A DNA stretch of 64,000 bases from Carex sylvatica (GCA_964058845.1 CAXKVR010000239.1:34137-98136), one strand, 5' to 3'. Positions 1 through 11,639 are shown, numbered from the stretch's first letter. The notes: a model not told the origin generated them from the letters alone. Made by a program: numbers and translations.

Positions 1-581
1 ATAGTACACACAGGAGTATTAATTTAACAAAAGAAAAAGTAACATCCGATTTATTATTGTATTTTTTTTAAACCAAAAGTTACAATCTTCCAATTCTAAA
101 TTGCAGGGTTAATCCAAAACTCACCTAAGCCATTAAAAACTAGTCAAGTAGTCGGTAAGATGCGAAAAGAAATAAAAACAAATTGCATGCTCCTTTGTTG
201 ACTAAACCAAATTAAGCAGTAAATCAATTGACAAAGAACAAATAAAAGAAAAGACAGTAATATACCTCTTTAAAGCCAGAGACAGACATACAGACAGCAA
301 GAGACACAACCCAAAATTGAAGCGCTGCTGCTGACCAACCTAATATTGAACGACAAAAAAAGTACAAATTTAGTTTTAAGGTTCCAATTTTTTTGAGAAA
401 AGAAGACAAAACCCTAAACCTTGAATCAGTTAGGTCAGTTGCAAAATCAATGAAGAGAGATGGAGCGAAGAGAAGCGAAGAGAAGAGAAACAGAGAAATT
501 TCGAGAGAAATTGGACATAGCAGTGGGTCTCATCTGTCATTGATACTGCAGCAACTACTATTGATCTACAATGCCAAATTT
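1..581. other. intergenic, no supported gene
   Basis: AT-rich sequence with short open frames on both strands that show no recognisable domain. On the minus strand 224-409 reads as a hydrophobic 61-residue frame, but nothing supports it as coding. The last nine bases (573-581) are the left target duplication of the MITE that follows. Confidence 0.5.
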
Positions 582-987
582 GAGTAAGGCTAGGGTGCTA
601 TGGGTTGCATAGAGGACTACAGTGCTACGGATCAATATTAGAGTTTTTTAAATCCTAATGGTCGATCCGAACCGTTCATCTTGTTCTCCATATTAATATG
701 TGTTTGGAGACCAAATTTTACATTTTTTGGAAATTTTTTACTTTTTTTTTAGATAGTTAGAAAATCAAATATCTGAATGGTGCAGAATTTTTCAGATCAA
801 GTAATTTTCTACCTATCTAAAAAAATAGTAAAAAATTTTCAAAAAATATAAAATTTGGTCTCCAAACACATATTAATATGGAGAACAAGATGAATGGTTC
901 GGATCGACCGTTAAGAGCTTGAAAAGTCGAATATTGAGCTGTAACACCGTAGCTCTCTATGCAACCCATACCACCCTAGCCTTACTC
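582..987. mobile_element. MULE-type fold-back MITE with perfect 9-bp TSD
   Basis: The two halves are inverted repeats over almost their whole length. The ends read GAGTAAGGCTAGGGTG and its inverse. The element is flanked by the direct repeat GCCAAATTT at 573-581 and 988-996, a perfect 9-bp target duplication typical of Mutator-like insertions. The centre carries the motif TTTGGAGACCAAATTTTA and its inverse, shared with several other MITEs in the window (10440, 14168, 61200, 61561). No coding capacity. Confidence 0.9.
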
Positions 988-1456
988 GCCAAATTTAAAG
1001 ATCTTTTCATAGATGATTCATCTTTTTTCTTCATCTTCTTTTCATAAATGATTCATCTTTTTTATATATTATTTTTTATGTTCACAAACGATTGCATCTC
1101 ATAATCACTCTAGATAAATGGGTTATTCTTCTATCAACGTTTATGGAGTTGTAATATCAAATAAGTTACATCACATAATAACAGATATAAAATAGGTTGT
1201 TTACCAAAGTATATCACTTACCAAAGTTTTGTGTAGGGAGACATGCATCGTAAATTCAAATTACACAAACTATCTTGAAAAAGCTCAGAAAAAAAAGTGT
1301 TGCAAAAGAATAAAGAGGGCATTCAATATTTCCATACCAAAGAATGATAAGCTTCAATATTATCCTGAAATCACAAATACCAGCATACATAAAATCAATA
1401 GTATATATCAATGGCAAACCTTTGCCTAACTAAAGAATGATACAATTTTAGTCGGC

Positions 1457-1815
1457 ATTAACTAAACCCTAAATCAAGTGGCAAAAGAATGATAAGAGAA
1501 AGTACCTGAGTGCACACTGACAGAAGCTCCAAAGATGACTGATAATCGCGATTTCTCCCGAGACGACGTTGAATAAGGTAATCCCTAAATCGGTTAAGAA
1601 AACATGTAAAAAGAAACAAAAAATTTGAGTTACCTCTAAAATCAGTTCACTGAAGCAAGAAATTGAATTGATTTTGCTCAATATAAACTAAACCCTAAAT
1701 CGGGTGAAAAAACAGAGAAAAAAACGAAGAAAAATACCTCCTAACACACAGAAAAATAGCCCACACGATCGATAATGGCAATTTCTCCCGAGATGACACT
1801 AATAAGCTAAAAGAA
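1457..1815. repeat. imperfect tandem duplication, period about 228 bp
   Basis: ACTAAACCCTAAATC recurs at about 1461 and 1687, and ATTTCTCCCGAGA recurs at about 1552 and 1781, in the same order and spacing. On the minus strand each unit reads like a short exon with nearby splice-like signals. It could be exon duplication in a minus-strand non-coding or decayed gene. Confidence 0.5.
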
Positions 1816-1951
1816 AAAATGACTCAGTAAAAGGCAAAAAGAAACAACAAAATTCGGAGGGAAGTACGAAGGCAATGAGAGATAACAGAAGGAATCAATT
1901 GAAGTGCAGTTAGAGAAAGTTTAAGAGAAGAAAGGTAGATAGGTCGGTACC

Positions 1952-2044
1952 TTATTGTGCGTGTTGTGCCGCGGAGAGAGCCTTGAGTGCATTGGGGATT
2001 TCGGATGGAAGCGCTTTCTTCTTCTCGTACGCGGAGGTCGCCAT
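1952..2044 (-). CDS. hypothetical 30-codon minus-strand ORF, possible first exon
   Basis: On the minus strand an ATG at 2044 opens a frame of 30 codons, starting MATSAYEKKKALPSEIP and ending in TAA at 1952. The stop is followed at once by AAG|GTACC, which resembles a splice donor. The local sequence (1950-2110) is clearly richer in GC than its surroundings, as expected for a 5' exon in an AT-rich plant genome. The frame is open upstream to 2257, but the initial Met there is less convincing. I do not recognise the peptide. It may be the first exon of a decayed or non-coding gene running leftwards through the duplicated exon-like units at 1457-1815, or a small ORF in a 5' leader. No downstream coding exons could be assembled. 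Confidence 0.25.
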   Translation of the reverse strand: MATSAYEKKKALPSEIPNALKALSAAQHAQ

Positions 2045-2523
2045 GGAAGTCGAGGAGCGAGAGGAGGCAGGGGAGGAGAGGGAGGAGCGGTGGGAATGAG
2101 GAATCTCGTTTTCTTCTCTAGAGGAGCGCATAATTTTCCAGAGAAGTCGAAGAAGAAAAAAATATCGGGGCTGAAAAATGGAATCCACCTGTAACTGTAC
2201 TAACAATGCAACCCGGCTGTAAGTCTTACTATTCATTTTATTGCAGCACGTCATCAAAGATTAAGTATATAGTAATAATAGATTTGATGTTAATTTAGAG
2301 CCATTCGATTTGTATAAAAGTTTGCACCTAAAACTTTAAAATTCGTATGAATCAAGCGCACATGAATTTTGACGCAAAGACATCAGACATCGGACCGTCT
2401 CTTCCAAATCAAACGATATAGTTTGAGCTACCACAATATCAAACAATACAGGGACTATTCGGTTAATGATGGCACCTATAGTATTATAGTAACGACTAGG
2501 TACAAGTACCAGCCCAATAACAC

Positions 2524-3824
2524 GAATTTTTTTTGTAAACCATAATTATATAAATCAAATTTACGAAAGCAGGATGATTGTTTTTTTTTTTTTTTTTAAT
2601 TGTAAGGACCAAGTGGCTCATTTAGTTTTCAGAATTGTCTTTTTCTTTGACCGAATGAGTCATTCGGTCTCACCAAACCTTTAGTTTTTTTAAGCTTTAT
2701 TGTGTGGCCGATGGTGTAATTGAATTTTAATTGGTGCAATGGAATTTTAATTGGAGATCAAATTGAGAATTCGGTCTCCATGTATATATATTTATAAATA
2801 TTCGAACTGTGTAAGGGAATTTTAATTGGAGACTGAATTCGGAATTTTAATTGGAGACCGAATTGTGGATTCGGTCTCCATGTATATATATATTTTTTAA
2901 TATAAATATCCATTTTCTCATTTCTTCAACAGACGATTGATTTCTTCTTCTCCACCATTTTCAACATTTTCAGTATTTTCAGCTAAAAATCAAGCTCCAT
3001 CAAAATATTATGTTTTTACGGATCGGCCTCTGCATTGTGTTGGTAGCTTTCATCTAAAGATTGTAGTAAGTTTATTTTTTCAATTACGATTATATTTTAG
3101 GTTGTAAAATTTGAATCTAAATCGACAATTGATTGTGATTTTTTTTTAAATAATATCTCAAGTAATAATAAATGTTTATTATAGACGCGAAATTTCAGAC
3201 ACACCGACCTGCACATTTTCTATTACTAACTTAACGAGTCTTGATGAGTTAAGAAAACATATATATGTTAGCATTCATTCACTCCCATGCTCATCGAACT
3301 CAAATTATATATAAATTATTAATTGTTAATAGTAAATTAATAAAGAAACATCATTAGGGAAATATATTTTTGATAGTATATTTTTAATATAGGAATATTT
3401 GTAATTTCTATTTGTCCTTTATTACATTAAAAAAAAAGGAATAGATGCCCTTCCATTAAATAAAAAGAACCATACAAAGACCAAAGTAAAAAAAAAAAAT
3501 ATTAAACCATGGCAGAAAATATAAATTACAACAAAATATTAAACCATGGAGACTGAATGGTGCATTTGGTATGGTGTAAAAAATTATGGAGACCGAATGC
3601 ACCGTTCGATCTGGGGTAAAATGAATCTTCTATGGCTGCTAATTGTGAAGGAGTGAAAAAACTAAAAAAAATAGTGAGACCGAATGAGCCATTCGGTCTA
3701 GAAAAAAGACAATTCTGATGACCGAACAGCTCACTCGGTCCTTATGGTTTTTCAAAAAAAAAAAGCGCAATCATATTGATTTTGTAAATTTGATTTAAAT
3801 ATTTATGGTTTACAAAAAAAATTC
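2524..3824. mobile_element. 1.3-kb fold-back transposon with perfect 9-bp TSD
   Basis: The terminal inverted repeats begin GAATTTTTTTTGTAAACC and extend for roughly 180 bp each side. The element is bounded by CAATAACAC at 2515-2523 and 3825-3833, a perfect 9-bp target duplication. Both arms and the interior contain repeated short modules around GAGACCGAAT / ATTCGGTCTC (near 2650, 2780, 2870, 3540, 3590, 3680), partly in tandem. No transposase reading frame is present, so it is non-autonomous. Nine-base duplication points to a Mutator-like enzyme. Confidence 0.9.
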
Positions 3825-3852
3825 CAATAACACAGCAGCGACTTCATGTACG

Positions 3853-4064
3853 AATGCGTATCTTTTGCATTAACTCAAAATGAATCTTTTGAGTTAAAAG
3901 AATGTCAACCGTCCGATTTTAAACGGAGTCAATTCAGCACCTGATTATAATATAGAGAAAGAATAGGGAGTCTTTCAATATTAGTGTAGATTTAGTTCAT
4001 ACAAATTTTAAAACAGATTGAACTATTGAAATTCATTAACTCAAAAAGAATCAGAGGATACGAA
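3853..4064. mobile_element. small MITE, copy 1 of a two-copy family
   Basis: Inverted ends GAATGCGTATC and GGATACGAAGC are followed by inner inverted repeats around TTAACTCAAAA. The same layout recurs at 43648-43840. Non-coding. Confidence 0.65.
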
Positions 4065-4069
4065 GCACT

Positions 4070-5330
4070 TGCTATTTTTAGGTGTTGATGTGCAAGCGAG
4101 CACGTGAACACTGGAGGGCCCAATTTCCAATGCATGTCGCGCTCTCATCTGCATATAGATGTATACTCCTAGTCCCTCGTTAAGTTCTGATTGTGGGAAG
4201 TAAATCTGCTGTTACTAGAACCTGTTATTACGATTCCAACCGTTGAGATTCGCACATAAAAATTACTTCATTGAGACTCGCATATGGAAAAGTTTGAAAG
4301 GTTGAAATTAAAATAATAGGTTCCTGTTAACAGCAGAGTTATTACCTTGATTGTTAAATTATATTTACAAATTACAACTACACAAAATGACACATTTTTT
4401 GTATAGAAACATTAATTGACTCATATATAGACAACAACACCGCAATTTGAGAATTTAATAAGTTGTTGATGGTTGTGTTGAATTCCCGGAATTGAATGCA
4501 AGAAGCGATTGCAACGTAGCCTCGTCGTATTCTTTTATCGTGGCGCCACGCAAACGTTTAAAATGGCGTTTCCTTATCCGGGCTATTTTGACCTCTTTCA
4601 CTGGTTATTCTGCTGCTCTATCTCAATTATATATATCAACTATATATGTTGTATACATATATATATCTAAGCGTTTCTAATTTTGAATCCAGATTGCCAC
4701 TTAATTATCTATACGGGTTTCATATATGTCATAAATTTTTTCTTTTTGTTAGTGACAATAATATAATTTGGTAATTATATATTGAATCAATCTGAATCCA
4801 ATCACAGTTTAATATAATTAAACCTGGAATCCTAGTCATTAGTTTACCAAAAATAATGAAGTTGAATGTCAAAATAATGTATATATACTTGATGAACAAT
4901 TAAATTGAGTGTCAGTATTTACTGGTACAGTACAGTGTTTTCTGGTACGGAACTGGTAGAGCAACAATTTGGTACCAGTGTTATCCGATACGTATCAGGG
5001 CAGATTTTCTTGATAGTGGAAAGAGAAAACAAGAAGAGAAATATCAACAATGCCTTCAACTGGTAACTGGTACAAATCCGGTACCAATGCCATCTGATCC
5101 CTGGTAGTAGCTAGCTAGGGATGTAAACTTTTCTTGTTTTACTTTATTTCTTTTTTATTTACGCTTTGGTATTTAGATTTTTTTTTTAAGGTTATAATTT
5201 ATATTTATTTTATTTTTTTAGTTTAATTTTGTTGTTTTCTTTGTTAGGATCTTGTGTAAATAATGACACGCTAAAACGAATTTGAGGACTTGATCCTCAT
5301 CTTTTATTAATAAAAAAACAATTGAATTGA
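4070..5330. other. distal upstream region of the 11S globulin gene
   Basis: No gene is supported. A palindromic G-box CACGTG (4101-4106) and an RY core TGCATG (4131-4136) lie close together about 1.4 kb before the globulin start. Both motif types bind seed regulators (bZIP and B3 proteins), but at this distance a role is only possible. Around 4915-5105 the motifs CTGGTAC and GGTACC recur many times, which looks like decayed mobile DNA. Confidence 0.45.
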
Positions 5331-5331
5331 G

Positions 5332-5350
5332 TGCATGAAGTGGTGAGTCA
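5332..5350 (+). promoter_or_regulatory. seed-promoter motifs: RY core plus GCN4-type box
   Basis: TGCATG (5332-5337), the RY/legumin-box core bound by ABI3/FUS3-type B3 proteins, is followed by TGAGTCA (5344-5350), the GCN4 motif bound by Opaque2-type bZIP factors. An ACGT core follows at 5401-5404. They sit 110-185 bp before the globulin ATG, the expected proximal position for seed storage protein promoters. Confidence 0.7.
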
Positions 5351-5451
5351 CGAGTGTGGCGTGTCACACGATTGACAACTACACAAGACCTCAAAATTCC
5401 ACGTTGCCAGTACAACTGTCATGTGTCAACACTCCATAACACTACTACCCC

Positions 5452-5459
5452 TACAAATA
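5452..5459 (+). promoter_or_regulatory. TATA-like box of the 11S globulin gene
   Basis: TACAAATA lies 57 bp before the ATG at 5516, giving a leader of roughly 25-30 bases. It is a one-base variant of the TATAAATA box usual in legumin promoters. Confidence 0.55.
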
Positions 5460-5515
5460 CCCCAATACACATCTCACAACCCCAAGGTAGGTCCTTTCTC
5501 TATCCATATTTCTCC

Positions 5516-7542
5516 ATGGCAATCTCTAAGGTTTCGTTCCTTGTCACCTTTCTAGTCCTCTTCTACGTAACCCAAGCTCAACTAGGTCAATTGGGTGCCT
5601 CCAGGCGCAAGTTTGGCGATCAAAGAAGCAGGTGCCGCATCGACAGGCTCAATGCGCTACGCCCGAGCCAGCGCATCGAGTCGGAAGCCGGTGTGCATGA
5701 ATTGTATGACGAGAACGAGGATCAGCTTGAGTGTGCTGGTGTGTCAGTTCTTCGCACCCGGATTGAACGTAACGGCCTCCACTTGCCTTCCTACTACAGC
5801 TCCCCTAGCCTTATCTATGTTCTCAGAGGTTTGTTTTTAACTTCTTAGTTCTTATATCCAACTTTCAATTCTTATATTTTTCTTTCCGTTATTTTGTTTC
5901 TAAATCAAAGTTCATGCATGCTTTAAAAATAGGTTACAGATTGTAGCATGGCAGTTTTGGTTTCATATAGCGTATGGACTATAGAGTATAGAATCAAAAC
6001 AACTTTGTATATGATTTGTGCGCTGCATGAAGTTAAAATTGCTCTATCAAAAAAATTACACGAAAAATATATCATATCATGTCATGCATGCATGAACATC
6101 AAATTAAAATAATTTCTTTACCTGGTCTAGCAGTTAATTAATAATCTTTTGAAAATATTTTAGGCAGGGGTGTACTTGGAGCAGTGATCCCGGGATGTCC
6201 CGAGACCTTCCAAGATTTACAACAAGAATCCGAGGAGGGTAGTTATAGAGGCGAAAGAGGAAGAGAAGAGGAGGATGCTGGCAGCCAGACGTTCCGCGAC
6301 GAGCACCAGAGGATCCAGCACTTGCGTCAAGGAGACGTCATTGCGGTTCCAGCCGGTGTCCTTCGCTGGTGCTACAACGACGGCGAAACCCCCCTCGAAG
6401 TTATTGTTGTTACTGACGTCACCAACAATGCCAACCAACTTGATCCAACCTCAAGGGTATGTGATCACTATATATATCAAGTGCTTTTATCAAAATTTAA
6501 TTAGATGACTAAGTAAATAATGCAACCTTTGATCAATGAGTTGATTTTTGGTTAGTACTTCCTGCTGGCCGGGAGACAGCAGCAGCAAAGTGGTGGAAGG
6601 TTTCGCCGGGAAGAGGAGGAGCAAGGAGGGTTATCCAAAAACATCCTTAGCGGTTTCGATGCTGAGCTTCTTGCTGAAGCAATTGGTGTAAATAGGGAAA
6701 CTGTACAAAAGCTGCAAGGACGAAACGACGAACGCGGTGACATTGTGCGCGTTGAAAGGAGCCTCCGGATAATGAGGCCCTCGAGGGAAGAGGAGAGGGA
6801 AGAGGAGAAGGGTGAGAGAAGGGAGAGCAAAGAAAGGCACTCTGAAGGTAGGAGGGTTGAGATGAGCGGAAACGGTTTCGACGAGTCGATTTGTTCCATG
6901 AAGATGAAGGAGAATATCGCCGAGCCGATGAAGGCCGATCTCTACAAGCCCAACGGTGGCCGAATTACATTCCTCAACAGCCAAAAGCTTCCCATTCTCA
7001 AGTACATTCAAATGAGTGCTAATAGGGGAGTTTTGCATAGAGTGAGTGATATAAAATTTACTGAACTATATGATTATTTATATTTTATAGAAGTTATAAA
7101 TAATTAAGAAAATTTTCTAATTATTATTCTCATGTTTTGCAAGCAGAATGCAATTTTGGCCCCACACTGGAACCTCAATGCTCATGCAATTGTGTACGTG
7201 ACAAGCGGCCGGGCCCGCATGCAGGTTGTGAACAACGAAGGACAGAGAGCCTTTGATGGCGAGCTTCGCCGTGGCCAGCTGATCGTCGTGCCTCAGCACT
7301 TTGCAGTGGTCGTGCAGTCGACATCCGAGGGATTCTCCTGGATTTCATTCCAGACAAACGACAATGCGATGAACACGCAAATAGTAGGAAAGACTTCCGC
7401 CTTGCGTGGCATGCCGGTGGATGTTTTGGTGAACGCTTATCGCGGCTTGTCTCGCGAAGAGGCCAGGCGGGTGAAGTTTAACAGGGGCCAGGAGATGACC
7501 ATCTTTACCAGTGAGGGGTCTAGGGGTAGAGAATACGAGTGA
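5516..7542 (+). CDS. 11S globulin (legumin-type) seed storage protein precursor
   Basis: Four exons, 5516-5828, 6164-6456, 6556-7041 and 7147-7542, give 495 residues with GT-AG introns. This four-exon layout is standard for legumin genes. Residues 1-21 are a hydrophobic signal peptide ending VTQA, so the protein enters the ER on its way to storage vacuoles. Two cupin barrels follow. C40 and C73 match the family's intrachain disulfide. C116, in PGCPETFQ, and C315 match the disulfide that links acidic and basic chains. The vacuolar processing site is Asn308-Gly309 (GNGFDESIC), leaving a 187-residue basic chain. A charged Glu/Arg-rich variable stretch lies at about 278-302. The frame is open upstream of 5516, but the TATA-like box at 5452 supports this ATG. 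The 7147 acceptor has an alternative three bases upstream (see findings). The protein stores nitrogen in seeds and self-assembles into trimers and hexamers. Confidence 0.96.
5913..6094 (+). promoter_or_regulatory. RY repeats inside globulin intron 1
   Basis: CATGCATG at 5913-5920 and CATGCATGCATG at 6083-6094 are perfect RY repeats within the first intron. RY elements are classical seed-specific enhancers; function inside this intron is inferred, not shown. Confidence 0.4.
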
Positions 7543-7709
7543 TAAGAGTACTGTGTGAGTTTGCCTAATGTATGTGTACATTATATATATGTATAATGCA
7601 AGTACTTGTGGGGGCTTTTGTCAGAAGGGAGAAGAGCGCATGAGGTTGTATGAGTTGTGCATATATGGTTTAGTATGCATGTCTATGTCTAATGCGAGAA
7701 TATATATTA

Positions 7710-7715
7710 AATAAA
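7710..7715 (+). terminator. poly(A) signal of the 11S globulin gene
   Basis: AATAAA lies 168 bp after the globulin stop codon in an AT-rich 3' region, a normal position for a plant near-upstream polyadenylation element. Confidence 0.5.
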
Positions 7716-8341
7716 ATAACGTGCTCTATTACCCGCTGAATTTTTTGTTCAGAGCTTAAATATGTGTTAACACAATCAGAAAAGGCACTTTTTTTATGGT
7801 TTATATATTTTCATGTTCCCAACAAATTTTGATGCGCTGTGATCAGCTTGCACAAACTTTTTTCCAAACGACAAAAAACCTATATACAAATTTCCAACAT
7901 TAACTTCAAATTTATCCCAAAAAACAAAATATGAAAAACCAAAAGAAAACAAACAAACTTTGATTTTATCCACAACAAAAAAAAAAAAAAAAAAAAAAAG
8001 AGAGAGAGAGAGAACGAAAATTGGACTTTATCCATTATACGCACAACCGATTCAGTAATTGGCCCAATACAGCCCAAAACCATACTCTTTACTAAGATCA
8101 ATCGGCCAGCCCATTTTTGTACTAAATCTCATCATAAATTCTTAAATGGGCCGATGGCCCAATATTCTTTTCTCATCTTCTCAACCTACTCTTTTTAGTT
8201 ACTCTATTCGCATGGATAGACATCGACCAGTGGGAAGGAGCGAAAGGGGGCGTTAATGGCGTATATCCATAGTTCCAGTTCTCTACTTGTAATTGTAAAC
8301 CCCTGAAGAACCCTAAATTTAATTAGACGAAGAACTGAGAA
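7716..8341. other. spacer between globulin and CPP1-like genes
   Basis: No gene seen. A poly-A run of about 20 followed by (GA)n lies at about 7977-8013. The last 150 bases probably hold the promoter and leader of the following gene; no clear TATA box is visible. Confidence 0.4.
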
Positions 8342-11300
8342 ATGGCGGTGAGTGTTCGTGCTACGGTTCAGCTCTTCAATCTTCCTCGGACTCAGCAAGG
8401 CTTCCTCTCCTGCTCGCCAGTTCGTGCTTCTCCTCCGAGATTTTGCTCGTTGAGGTAAATTAAATAGAAAGAAACTAGATATAATGCTTCAGGATCAATT
8501 TTATCTGATTGAATTACAAAATGGAGAAGGAAATAAGCGTGTTGTCGTTCATTACTATTTTAATTACCTCTCAAAACCTGAGAAACAATTAGTATTTAGA
8601 AAGTTCGCTAATTTCTAATTAGAATTTTTATTTTAGATTTTGTAGATTTCCTGTTAGACAGTCTTATCTTGCCATTAGAGCTGCTTCTTCAGCAGCTGGA
8701 ACTCCCTATTTAGGTGGTGATGAAAACCCATATGAGGTATATTTTCCCTTTTATTATATTATTATTTTATTTAATGTTTTCTGTACTTTTATTTTTATAG
8801 GTATAGTTTGATACAAACATTTTTGTAATAATTTTAAAAGGTACTTGGTGTTAGTCCCATTATGGGATTTGAGAAGATAAAGACCGCTTACGCAAGGAAG
8901 CGCAAGGAGGCTGAGAAAAATGGAGATGATGAATTCTTGGCTGATGTAGGTTCTGATTTTTTTGTATTTTCAGTGTTTCTGATAGCCTCAGTTGAGATGT
9001 GAGGATTTATTTTTTCTCGGGTTTATTTCAGCTAGAGAGGGCATATGATAAAATCATGATGCATCAGTTGCAAAAACGAAAGCAGGGTTTAACTTTTGGG
9101 TCATTTAAGGTTAGCCTCCTTGATCAATCTTCTAAATTTTATTCTTTTAAATTTTGGTGCAAACTTGACCAGCATACTTATTTCAAAATATTATCAGGCA
9201 TTTGTCATACGTATAATTAAATCAAACAATTTTTTTGGTCATTGCAAAAGTGAACCAGCCATTTGGATTATGGCTAAGTCCACAACAAATGACTAAATTG
9301 GCTTAATCAAATCTGTGGAGCACAAGTTCTCTGAAATTTCAAACCCAATGCGTTAAAATTTTAATGCTTGATATAATTTTGATTAGTATAGTTAGGGGCC
9401 TGACAGTCAGAAGTTAAGTGAATATACATGTGTGATAAAAAAAACATAGGAGCTGGAAATGTTCTTTGCTAGTTTGGAAATATCAGAAATGTTTGGGTTT
9501 TCTTTTAAATGTACTAAAACATTGGGCATTATTTCTTGGAGAGTCTTAAATTAATTCATCTTGTATACAAATCAGCATCATTTGACCTTTTCTTTTCAGG
9601 TGTCAAAGGATATTAAATATGCAGATAAGGAACCTATAGTTCCCTGGGGGCCTAGGTCTGTCTCTCATGCACATACTCTCCTGCTTAGTGTATTGATTTT
9701 CTCGTATTTAAATTTAATAACTCTAGCACAAATGAAGTTGGAACCACAGATACTGAATTCAGTATATTTTGTATGGTTTCAGGTACTCAAGGTGTACTTT
9801 GAAAGATATGCGCATTAACATGGCAATATCAGCAGTATTTGTATGATTTTATGACACTTCTTATTATTGTCTTCAATTTAATTCAATTTTAGGTTTTTTC
9901 ACGATTCAATCTATATTCTATGCATGCTACTTCTAATTTTTTATTGGGAGTAGTAGCAGATGGCTTTTGCAATGCCAGCATCCTTTATTTTTATTTTCTT
10001 CAATATAACTTGAACTTACAAAATCTGGAGTATTTTAAATTTCTAGTTGGTTTGGTGATGGTATTTTTTGTCGATTTCATAGTAACCTGAAGTCATCAAT
10101 AGGTTTATATTTTTTACCAAAGTAGTGTTTAGTGTGGTCGCTAGATTAGACAATTTGGCACATGACGAGTTTTTAGTTATATTCAAATTGAAAATTGTAT
10201 TATGAACGGGTTTAGCTTACTCTAGTTACGAACTATTTGAAACTTATTTCTTTGGTTCATCCACATTGCCTCTCCAGCCTAACAAAACTAAGTTAAAAGG
10301 ATTCAATGAGAAATGAAGCATGGATCAGGATCTAAATTTTATCGTTAATTCTTGATCTTAGAAGTCAAGTACCGTGTTTGTAAAGTAGTGAAGTGATAAA
10401 TAGCTTCATTTGTTATTTTATTACTAGATTTAAGAACAAGAGTGAGGCTATGGTACTATGCATAGCGCACTTTGTTCCGTACTACAGATGCATATCTTCA
10501 TTTTCAAAGTCCAAATAGTCGATCCGTTCAGCTCAACATGATCTCCATATGAAAATGTGCTTGGATGCCAAATTTTACATATTTTAGAATTTGTTTACTA
10601 TTCTTTTTAAATAGGTAAAAAATAACTTGATCTAAAGATTCTAGACCATTCAAAAGTAGTGATTTTCTACCTATCTAAAAAGATAGTAAAGAAATTTTAA
10701 AAAATGTTAAATTTAGTATGCAAGTGCATTTCCATATGGAGATCATGTTGTTGAACGGTTCAGATCAACTATTTGGACTTGGAAAATGGAGATATTGATC
10801 TGTAATAGCCTCATTCCTCTTTTTTGAATTGTATATTTGGTGTCTAATATTCAATTTTTTTGTGTATTTACTACCTACATTCTTTTGTTGTTGTGCAGAC
10901 AGCTTGGATTTTTATCACTCGATCTTCTCAGTGGAGGCCAATGCAATTTATGGCTTTTGCATTTTTCTACCGCATTTTTGAGAAGTTGAAGGCTTTTGAG
11001 CCGAATGTGGCCCCTACATATAATGTGTGCATAAAATTTTACTTTATCATGTCAATGAGATATTTTAAACACAAGCAATTACAAAATGAGTAAATTAGTT
11101 GGAAGTAAATGGGCAAATCATATTATGTCTTTCACTGGCCATATAGGCTGAAACTTGTTATTGTTCTCATACAAAAAATACAAATAGAAAGAAAAGGAGT
11201 TGCTTTGTAAAGTTGTGACTATTTAATGTAGATATACGGCGAGGATGAAGGGAAAGGTATGCGCATGGGAAAGCGAATGCTCCGGTCTCTTGGCTTAGTT

Positions 11301-11635
11301 TTTGGCTGCATTGCTGTTGCTTCACTTGTATGATTTTAAAGTTCATTTATTTTTGTGTTATGTTTTTGTTTCCTTTATTTGTCTTCTATAATTGTGTTTT
11401 TTTAATGTCTGATAGGGTTATACTGGTATACTCAACTTAATCGAGATGTTCAGCAAATATGTTCCTCTCTTTGTTTACAACAATCAGGTATTTGAACTAG
11501 ATCACCTCATTTTGCACCCTCTCCCCTCCCTCACATTATGCAACTGATCAGATTTTGCTTCTATTTTGACAGGAGTTGTTTGTAACAACAGCATCTTCCG
11601 TTCTCCTTTACATCATGGCTTCGTACTACCGATAA
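8342..11635 (+). CDS. CPP1-like (DUF3353) J-like chloroplast membrane protein
   Basis: Ten exons, 8342-8454, 8637-8736, 8841-8945, 9032-9109, 9600-9655, 9783-9840, 10899-11024, 11232-11327, 11416-11487 and 11573-11635, join in frame to 288 residues. Residues 1 to about 55 are Ser/Arg/Ala-rich with few acids, like a plastid transit peptide. Residues 66-132 form a J-domain-like region opening with ENPYEVLGV but lacking the HPD triad, as in the CPP1/CDF1 family. The C-terminal half has about three or four hydrophobic helices and ends in LLYIMASYYR, close to the family's usual end. Arabidopsis CPP1 (At5g23040) is a holdase-type chaperone that stabilises protochlorophyllide oxidoreductase in plastid membranes. 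The family also includes At3g51140 and At2g20920, and I cannot tell which of the three is the ortholog. Intron 6 holds a MITE. The family is secure, the exact role is inferred. Confidence 0.93.
10440..10819. mobile_element. fold-back MITE inside intron 6 of the CPP1-like gene
   Basis: Ends GAGTGAGGCTAT and ATAGCCTCATTCCTC are inverted. The interior carries the inverted motif GATTTTCTACCTATCT and the GTCGATCC-type arm shared with the 582-987 element. No clear target duplication. It lengthens the intron but leaves both splice sites intact. Confidence 0.7.
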
Positions 11636-11639
11636 ACAT

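Noticed and set aside
5354..5515. Upstream in-frame extension of the globulin
   Set aside because: It runs through promoter motifs and the TATA-like box; the peptide from 5516 starts with a proper signal sequence.
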